From contig DXIG01000141.1 of assembly GCA_019112985.1 (NCBI GenBank), positions 1 through 33,032 on the forward strand: DNA of 33,032 nt. Direction: 5' to 3'. Positions 27,540 to 33,032 of this stretch are shown here, one piece after another. The translations under genes and the position numbers were made by a program. Under the pieces are notes generated by a model. The model was not told the origin of the DNA, did no database searches, and was given only the letters and a program-made list of their open reading frames with translations. Origin of the DNA: Candidatus Butyricicoccus stercorigallinarum (GTDB taxonomy: Bacteria; Bacillota; Clostridia; Oscillospirales; Butyricicoccaceae). Each line of letters opens with the position of its first letter. The first letter of the stretch is position 1.

Positions 27540-28295
27540 ATGAAAATCAGCAGACTCAACTCCATCGAGGAGTACGTCCTTTCGCAGAAGACCGTCTCCA
27601 TCGACGAGCTGTGTGAGGTCTTCCACGTTTCCAAAAATACCATCCGCCGCGACCTGAATGAGCTGGAAGCGCGCGGACACATCGCCAAGGTCTACGGCGG
27701 CGTCACCGCCGTCACGCCGGAGGAGGTCATGCCGCTGCCGGTGCGCTCCGGTCTCAACCCGACCGCCAAGGACTACATCGGCCAGCTCGCCGTGCGCGAG
27801 ATCAGCGACGGCGACACCGTCTTTATCGACTCCGGCTCCACCGCCGTGTGCGTGCTGCGCCATCTGCCGCCGCGCATCAAGCTGACCATCGTGACGCACT
27901 CGCTGCCCGCCATGGTCGAGGCGTCCAAGTTCGACAACGTCAACCTGATCTCGCTCGGCGGCGTGTACAACGCCTCCACCAGCTCGTTTGTCGGCATCAC
28001 GGCGCAGCAGGCGCTGTCCGACCTGCGCATCTCCAAGGCGTTCCTCAGCGCGACCGGCGTCACCGTCGAGTCGGGCATGAGCAACACGACCTTCTTAGAG
28101 GCGGAGATCAAGCGCGGCGTCGTCACGCACGCCGCGCACGTCATCCTCATCGCGGACGGCTCCAAGCTGGGGCACGACGCCACCGTCACCTTCTGCCGCT
28201 TGCAGGACATCGCCACCTTTATCACCGACCAGCAGCCCGCGCCCAAGTTCGTCGAGTTCTGCCGCGCGCACAACGTGCGCATTCTCTGGGAGTGA
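27540..28295 (+). CDS. DeoR-family transcriptional regulator (IolR-like candidate)
   Basis: 251 aa; MKISRLNSIEEYVLSQKTVSIDELCEVFHVSKNTIRRDLNELEARGHIAKVYGGVTAV plus sugar-phosphate sensor domain (VFIDSGSTAVCVLRHL, ISKAFLSATGV). Confidence 0.9.
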   Translation: MKISRLNSIEEYVLSQKTVSIDELCEVFHVSKNTIRRDLNELEARGHIAKVYGGVTAVTPEEVMPLPVRSGLNPTAKDYIGQLAVREISDGDTVFIDSGSTAVCVLRHLPPRIKLTIVTHSLPAMVEASKFDNVNLISLGGVYNASTSSFVGITAQQALSDLRISKAFLSATGVTVESGMSNTTFLEAEIKRGVVTHAAHVILIADGSKLGHDATVTFCRLQDIATFITDQQPAPKFVEFCRAHNVRILWE

Positions 28296-28468
28296 GCGCG
28301 CCGCCGGCTAAAATATTCCGCAATTTTTGCAAACATCACACCGTCATACTTTTTTGTTGGCAAACGCAGTTGGGGAGCGGTTGCTGCCTATTTTCTGTTC
28401 CCGTTCCGGGCATGCTAACGGCATGACCCATACACGCTTGCATCCAAAAAAGACAGGAGGTATTTGTC

Positions 28469-29023
28469 ATGAAAAAACGGATGACTGCACTGCTCCTTGC
28501 CGCCATGCTGGCAACACTTCTGCTGGCGGGCTGCGGCAGCACGGCAGGCCAGACAGACGCGCAGGATTCGTCTTCCGCATCCAATTCCGATGTGGGCGGC
28601 GCGGCCGCCGGCAGCGCACAGACGGACGACACGCAGGACGACGCGCAGGATGACGCGGCCGGCAACGGCGCGGCGGCGCAGGATGACACCGCGCCGAGCG
28701 GCGGCACGGCGCAGAGCACCGGCGGCCAGGACGAGCTGAGCACGCTGTCGCAGAAGGTCACGGACGCGGTCGCGGCGGCGGACGCGGCGACGCCCTCCGG
28801 CTCGCGCGATGCGGACCGCACGCTGTTCATGGAGCACAAGATGGCGCTCGACAGCCTCGACCGCGAGCTGGACGCCTATGAGGACGCGCTGGAGGCGCAG
28901 TACCGCAGCGGCCAGCTGAGCTTCGACGCCTTCCGCACCGAGGACATCGAGGTCGAGCGGCTGGAGGACAACCTGGACGACGCGGAGGACCGCCTGGAAG
29001 ACCGCTTCGGCATGGACGATTAA
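28469..29023 (+). CDS. Acidic, low-complexity putative lipoprotein
   Basis: 184 aa; MKKRMTALLLAAMLATLLLAGCGSTAGQTDAQDSSS: lipobox LLAGC; RBS ACAGGAGG; Asp/Ala/Gly-rich linker then charged helical C-terminus. Confidence 0.75.
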   Translation: MKKRMTALLLAAMLATLLLAGCGSTAGQTDAQDSSSASNSDVGGAAAGSAQTDDTQDDAQDDAAGNGAAAQDDTAPSGGTAQSTGGQDELSTLSQKVTDAVAAADAATPSGSRDADRTLFMEHKMALDSLDRELDAYEDALEAQYRSGQLSFDAFRTEDIEVERLEDNLDDAEDRLEDRFGMDD

Positions 29024-29043
29024 ATCATCACCAGAACAACGAA

Positions 29044-29069
29044 AGAGGACGCTCCGGCGTCCTCTTTTT
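29044..29069 (+). terminator. Rho-independent terminator after acidic lipoprotein gene
   Basis: AGAGGACGC-TCCG-GCGTCCTCT-TTTTC. Confidence 0.85.
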
Positions 29070-29254
29070 CAGATTGCCGAAAAAGCAATTCGTCATCGCT
29101 TTCAGCAGCGCGTTGCCGCCCGCAGGCGGCAGTCAAATTCGTTTTTTCCGGCGACAGGCGCGTCGGAAAAAACACCGCTCAGCCCGCAAACGTGCGCGTG
29201 CGCTGCCGCGGGCTGTCTGTTCTCAAAAAAACAGGCGTTTTTTGAAGCGTGTCG
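29070..29254 (-). repeat. Dispersed multi-hairpin intergenic repeat, copy 2 (opposite orientation to copy 1)
   Basis: Reverse complement matches 19869-20084 over ordered blocks (see findings). Confidence 0.82.
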
Positions 29255-29282
29255 AAAAAGCCGCCAAAAGGCGGCTTTTTTT
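29255..29282. terminator. Hairpin terminator, HxlR side
   Basis: AAAAAGCCGCC-AAAA-GGCGGCTTTTT, symmetric, functional on either strand. Confidence 0.75.
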
Positions 29283-29295
29283 CGTCTGCGCGATG

Positions 29296-29649
29296 TCACT
29301 CCGGCGTTTCCTGCTGCGCGCGCACGGCGTCCAGATAGACGCGCCCCCAGGCGCACATCGCGTCTAAAATCGGCAGCACGGTCTGCCCGAACTCGGTCAG
29401 CTCATATTCCACGCGCGGCGGCACGACCGGATAGGCGCGGCGCACGATCAGCCCGTCGGTTTCCAGCTCGCGCAGCTGCTGTGTGAGCATCTTGGGCGTG
29501 ATCTTGGGCATCTTCTTTTGCAGCTCGCCGAAGCGCAGCGCGCCCTCCGTCAGATGGTCGAGAATCAGCGCCTTCCATTTGCCGCCGATCAGCCCCAGCG
29601 TCGCCTCGATCGGGCAGTCGTAGGGGATGTTGTTCACGTCACATTTCAT
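29296..29649 (-). CDS. HxlR-family winged-helix transcriptional regulator
   Basis: 117 aa; CPIEATLGLIGGKWKALILDHLTEGALRFGELQKKMPKITPKMLTQQLRELETDGLIVRRAYPVVPPRVEYELTEFG. Confidence 0.92.
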   Translation of the reverse strand: MKCDVNNIPYDCPIEATLGLIGGKWKALILDHLTEGALRFGELQKKMPKITPKMLTQQLRELETDGLIVRRAYPVVPPRVEYELTEFGQTVLPILDAMCAWGRVYLDAVRAQQETPE

Positions 29650-29935
29650 CCGGCTCTCTCCTCCTGCGCAGGCACCGGACAGTTCCCATTTCCATAGTCG
29701 CTACCCAAAAAGTGCATGCTTGTCTTTCCCATTTTTTCTGATATGATAGTTGATAGAATCAGTATAGCATCCGCCGGCCGGTTTCACAACACGAACCGGC
29801 GCATCCGCATGGCAAAAAGCGGCATCCGGCGCGCGTTTTCCCCTGCTCGTCCGATTCGCTCACAACAGCGCCCGCATCGCGGCGCTTTTCCGGCGACCTG
29901 CACAAGATTCTCTGCGCATTTTCTTTTCTGTCTTC

Positions 29936-29964
29936 TTGAAAACGACAACATGTCATGATATAAT
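29936..29964 (+). promoter_or_regulatory. Sigma-A promoter of iolB
   Basis: TTGAAA (29936-29941), 17-nt spacer, extended -10 TGATATAAT (TATAAT 29959-29964). Confidence 0.75.
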
Positions 29965-30063
29965 AACAATAAATTATGCAAACAAGGGTGTGGTACGCTC
30001 TTTTTGCAGCATTGTACTTCAAGGTTCTGCCGGTTTCCGGCACAGAGAAAGGTGTGTTTTACA

Positions 30064-30879
30064 ATGTACATGGATAAGGAAGTCAAACGCGGCTACAACG
30101 AATACCTGCGTCTTGACGAAGGAGAGGGAAAAGCCGGCATGATGGATGTCGCCCTTCTGGTCATGGAGGCCGGCGATACCTACACCATCGAGGAAGCCGA
30201 CAAGGAAGTGGCCTGCCTGCTGTTTGACGGCGACGTCAACATGGCGTGGGACGACCAGAGCGTCGATATGGTTCGCCCGAACCCGTTCGACTACAACCCG
30301 TGGTGCCTGCTCGTTCACAAGCAGACCAAGATCGTCATCACCGCCAAGGGCCCGTCCAACATCTACGTTCAGAAGACGCTGAACGACAAGACCGAGCCGG
30401 AGTTCCCCAACAAGCTGTTCCGTCCGGAAGATACCGACACCTGGGCGCGCAGCGCCAACGGCGAGCTTCAGGGCTGCTGCAAGCGCGACGTGCGCACCTG
30501 CTTCGATCTGGACATCGCGCCGTATTCCAACATGGTTCTGGGCGAGGTCGTCAACCTGCCGGGCAAGTGGACCTCCTACCCGCCGCATCATCATCCGCAG
30601 CCGGAGGTTTATTTCTACCGCTACGACAAGCCGATGGGCTTCGGCGCAGGCTGGGGCAACGGCGAGCTGTATGAAACCCATCACAACGGCATGGCGCTCA
30701 TCACCGACAAGATGCATTCGCAGGTCACCGCGCCGGGCTACTCCTGCTGCTATGCGTGGGGCATCCGCCACCTGCCGGGCGATCCGTGGGACAAGACCCG
30801 CATCGACGACGAGGAGCACCTGTGGCTGCTGGCCGACGACGCCAACGACCACATCTGGAAGTGCCCGACCGGCTACTAA
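30064..30879 (+). CDS. iolB: 5-deoxy-glucuronate isomerase
   Basis: MYMDKEVKRGYNEYLRLDEGEGKAGMMDVALLVMEAGDTYTI..., GEVVNLPGKWTSYPPHHHPQPEVYFYRYDKPMGFGAG; start at 30064 after RBS AGAAAGGTG. Confidence 0.93.
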   Translation: MYMDKEVKRGYNEYLRLDEGEGKAGMMDVALLVMEAGDTYTIEEADKEVACLLFDGDVNMAWDDQSVDMVRPNPFDYNPWCLLVHKQTKIVITAKGPSNIYVQKTLNDKTEPEFPNKLFRPEDTDTWARSANGELQGCCKRDVRTCFDLDIAPYSNMVLGEVVNLPGKWTSYPPHHHPQPEVYFYRYDKPMGFGAGWGNGELYETHHNGMALITDKMHSQVTAPGYSCCYAWGIRHLPGDPWDKTRIDDEEHLWLLADDANDHIWKCPTGY

Positions 30880-30962
30880 TCCACCCGCTTATTGTAACAA
30901 TAAGGCATATATCCGAAAACAATGTGAGAATTGTGTAACAACTGCATGAGGAGGAAATTCCA

Positions 30963-32939
30963 ATGAAACACATGGAAACCGTCCGTCTGACGACCAGCCA
31001 GGCCTGCATCCGCTTCCTGGAAAATCAGTACGTCAGCTATATTGACATGGACGGCAACGAAGTTGAGCAGAAGTTTATCCGCGGTATCTTCATGATTCCG
31101 GGTCACGGCAACTGTGTCGGCTACTGCAACGGCATCGAGCAGGAGATCAAGGACCTGGAAGTTTACCAGGGCAAGAACGAGCAGGGCATGGCTCTGGCCG
31201 CTGTTGCATTCTCCCGCCAGCTGCGCCGCAAGCAGGCGTTCGTCTGCACCTCTTCTGTCGGCCCCGGCGCCTGCAACATGATCACCGCAGCCGCGACCGC
31301 AACTGCGAACAACATTCCGGTTCTGCTGATGCCGGGCGACGTCTACGCTTCCCGCCAGCCGGACCCGGTTCTGCAGCAGATGGAGCAGCCGCAGAACCTG
31401 ACCATCTCCGCGCACGACTCCTTCCAGGCCGTCGTCAAGTACTGGGGCCGCGTCAACCGTCCGGAGCAGATCATGACCGACATGATCTCCGCGTTCCGCG
31501 TGATGACCGATCCGGGCAACTGCGGCGCCGTTGCGGTTTCCATCCCGCAGGACGTTCAGGGCGAAGCCTACGACTATCCGGTTGACTTCTTCAAGAAGCG
31601 CGTCTGGAACATCGAGCGCCGCCCGGCGACCAAGAAGGCTGCCAAGAAGGCTGCGGAAATCATCATGAGCGCGAAGAAGCCGCTCCTGATCTGCGGCGGC
31701 GGCGTTCGCTACGCAGAGGCGCACAAGGTCTTCCGCGCATTCGCCGAAAAGTACGGCATCGCGTTCGGCGAGACCCAGGCGGGCAAATCCGCCATCGAGT
31801 GGACGCATCCGCTCAGCCTCGGCGGCCTCGGCATCACCGGTACCGAGTGCGCGAACAAGTTTGCGCATGACGCCGACGTTGTCATCGGTGTCGGCACCCG
31901 TTACACCGACTTCACCACCGCTTCCAAGTGGCTGTACGACGTCAACGCGAAGTTCGTCAACATCAACCCGTCCGAGTTCCAGTGCCTGAAGATGGACGCG
32001 TATCCGGTTGTCGCCGACGCAAACGAGGCGCTGACCGCGATCGAGGCGGAAATCGACGCCATGGGCGGCTACCACACCTGCGAGGCGTATGCGGCCGAGG
32101 TCAAGACGCTGCAGGACGCCTGGTGGGCTGACGTGGACCGCATGGATCACACCGAGTACATCGACGCCGAGTCCTACGTTCCGGAAATCCAGGACGCGAA
32201 CCGCCGCGCGGTCGAGCACTTCATCGAGTCCATCGGCTCCAAGCTGACGCAGACCGCCGCTCTGGGCTACATCAACACCCACATCGCGCCGGATTCCATC
32301 TGTGTCGGTGCGGCCGGCTCGCTGCCGGGCGACCTGCAGGCGCTGTGGAGAGCTTCGGTTCCGAACACCTATCACTGTGAGTACGGCTACTCCTGCATGG
32401 GCTACGAGGTTGCCGGCGCTTACGGCTGTAAGATCGCCTGCCCGGATCAGGAAGTTTACGCGATGTGCGGCGACGGCTCGTTCGACATGCTGCACTCCGA
32501 GCTGATCGCTTCCATCCAGTACGGCTACAAGATCAACGTCTGCCTGTTCGACAACGCCGCTTACGGCTGCATCAACAACCTGCAGGTTGGTCAGGGCAAC
32601 AAGTCCCGCACGACGGAGAAGAACATGCACATCCCGGGCACGCCGTACGACGGCTGTGATCTCGGCCCGGCCATGAACATCGACTACGCCGGTGTTGCAG
32701 AGGCTTACGGCTGCAAGGTTTACCGCGTCAAGACCATCGACGAGCTGGCTGCTGCGCTGGAGGATTCCAAGAAGCAGACCGTTTCCACCCTGATCGACAT
32801 GAAGGTTCTGCCGAAGTCCATGTCCAAGGAGTGGGAGGCCTGGTGGCGTGTCGGCGTCGCCTCTGTTTCCGAGAAGCCGGAAGTTCAGGAAGCCTACAAG
32901 AGACTTCAGGATCATCTGTACGAGGCCCGTCACTATTGA
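30963..32939 (+). CDS. iolD: 3D-(3,5/4)-trihydroxycyclohexane-1,2-dione acylhydrolase (THcHDO hydrolase)
   Basis: 658 aa TPP enzyme; VRLTTSQACIRFLENQYVSYIDMDGNEVEQKFIRGIFMIPGHGNCVGYCNGIEQ..., CGDGSFDMLHSELIASIQYGYKINVCLFDNAAYGCINNLQ; RBS GAGGAGG. Confidence 0.95.
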   Translation: MKHMETVRLTTSQACIRFLENQYVSYIDMDGNEVEQKFIRGIFMIPGHGNCVGYCNGIEQEIKDLEVYQGKNEQGMALAAVAFSRQLRRKQAFVCTSSVGPGACNMITAAATATANNIPVLLMPGDVYASRQPDPVLQQMEQPQNLTISAHDSFQAVVKYWGRVNRPEQIMTDMISAFRVMTDPGNCGAVAVSIPQDVQGEAYDYPVDFFKKRVWNIERRPATKKAAKKAAEIIMSAKKPLLICGGGVRYAEAHKVFRAFAEKYGIAFGETQAGKSAIEWTHPLSLGGLGITGTECANKFAHDADVVIGVGTRYTDFTTASKWLYDVNAKFVNINPSEFQCLKMDAYPVVADANEALTAIEAEIDAMGGYHTCEAYAAEVKTLQDAWWADVDRMDHTEYIDAESYVPEIQDANRRAVEHFIESIGSKLTQTAALGYINTHIAPDSICVGAAGSLPGDLQALWRASVPNTYHCEYGYSCMGYEVAGAYGCKIACPDQEVYAMCGDGSFDMLHSELIASIQYGYKINVCLFDNAAYGCINNLQVGQGNKSRTTEKNMHIPGTPYDGCDLGPAMNIDYAGVAEAYGCKVYRVKTIDELAAALEDSKKQTVSTLIDMKVLPKSMSKEWEAWWRVGVASVSEKPEVQEAYKRLQDHLYEARHY

Positions 32940-32974
32940 TCCGCCGCGTCTCCGACGCATCAACGCAATTCCCG

Positions 32975-33008
32975 CAGGAGCCTGCCACGCGCAGGCTCCT
33001 GTTTTTTT
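32975..33008 (+). terminator. Rho-independent terminator after iolD
   Basis: CAGGAGCCTGC/GCAGGCTCCTG stem followed by TTTTTTT. Confidence 0.92.
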
Positions 33009-33032
33009 CGCACTTTTTTGCCCGAAATTCTC

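Noticed and set aside
30876-32963. 695-aa - strand ORF opposite iolD
   Set aside because: Shadow of iolD; biased composition, while the + strand is a clear TPP enzyme.

Overview
About 33 kb of GC-rich chromosomal DNA. Style and gene content point to an anaerobic, spore-forming clostridial Firmicute, possibly a gut butyrate-producer type; the taxonomy is my inference. Left to right: the 5' part of a purL-type gene (-); an HtrA-like protease, a sensor kinase and a response regulator (all -); a membrane-anchored putative glycoside hydrolase directly downstream of a complete rnfCDGEAB ion-pumping ferredoxin:NAD oxidoreductase operon (-); an orphan HATPase protein without an obvious phosphoacceptor His (-); gapA (+); a lipoprotein (+); a NimA/PNPOx-like flavoprotein (-); tRNA-Ser(GCU) and tRNA-Ser(UGA) (-); a PfkB-family 1-phosphofructokinase (+); cotJABC (-); an SPFH protein plus a ribbon-helix-helix protein (+); HD, cupin and CpXC proteins; and a myo-inositol catabolic locus (iolG, iolE, a split transketolase, a DeoR regulator, iolB, iolD) interspersed with a secreted protein, an acidic lipoprotein and an HxlR regulator. 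The most interesting signals are: (1) a dispersed, multi-hairpin intergenic repeat of about 60-215 bp in three copies plus a fragment, each next to a rho-independent terminator; (2) a 28-bp near-perfect palindrome over the promoter of the SPFH-RHH module; (3) a non-canonical inositol locus with a split transketolase and several candidate operators, including a near-consensus cre-like site at iolB; (4) structured leaders on rnfC and iolE. No CRISPR array, IS element or prophage was recognised. All calls come from reading sequence and translations, with no database searches.
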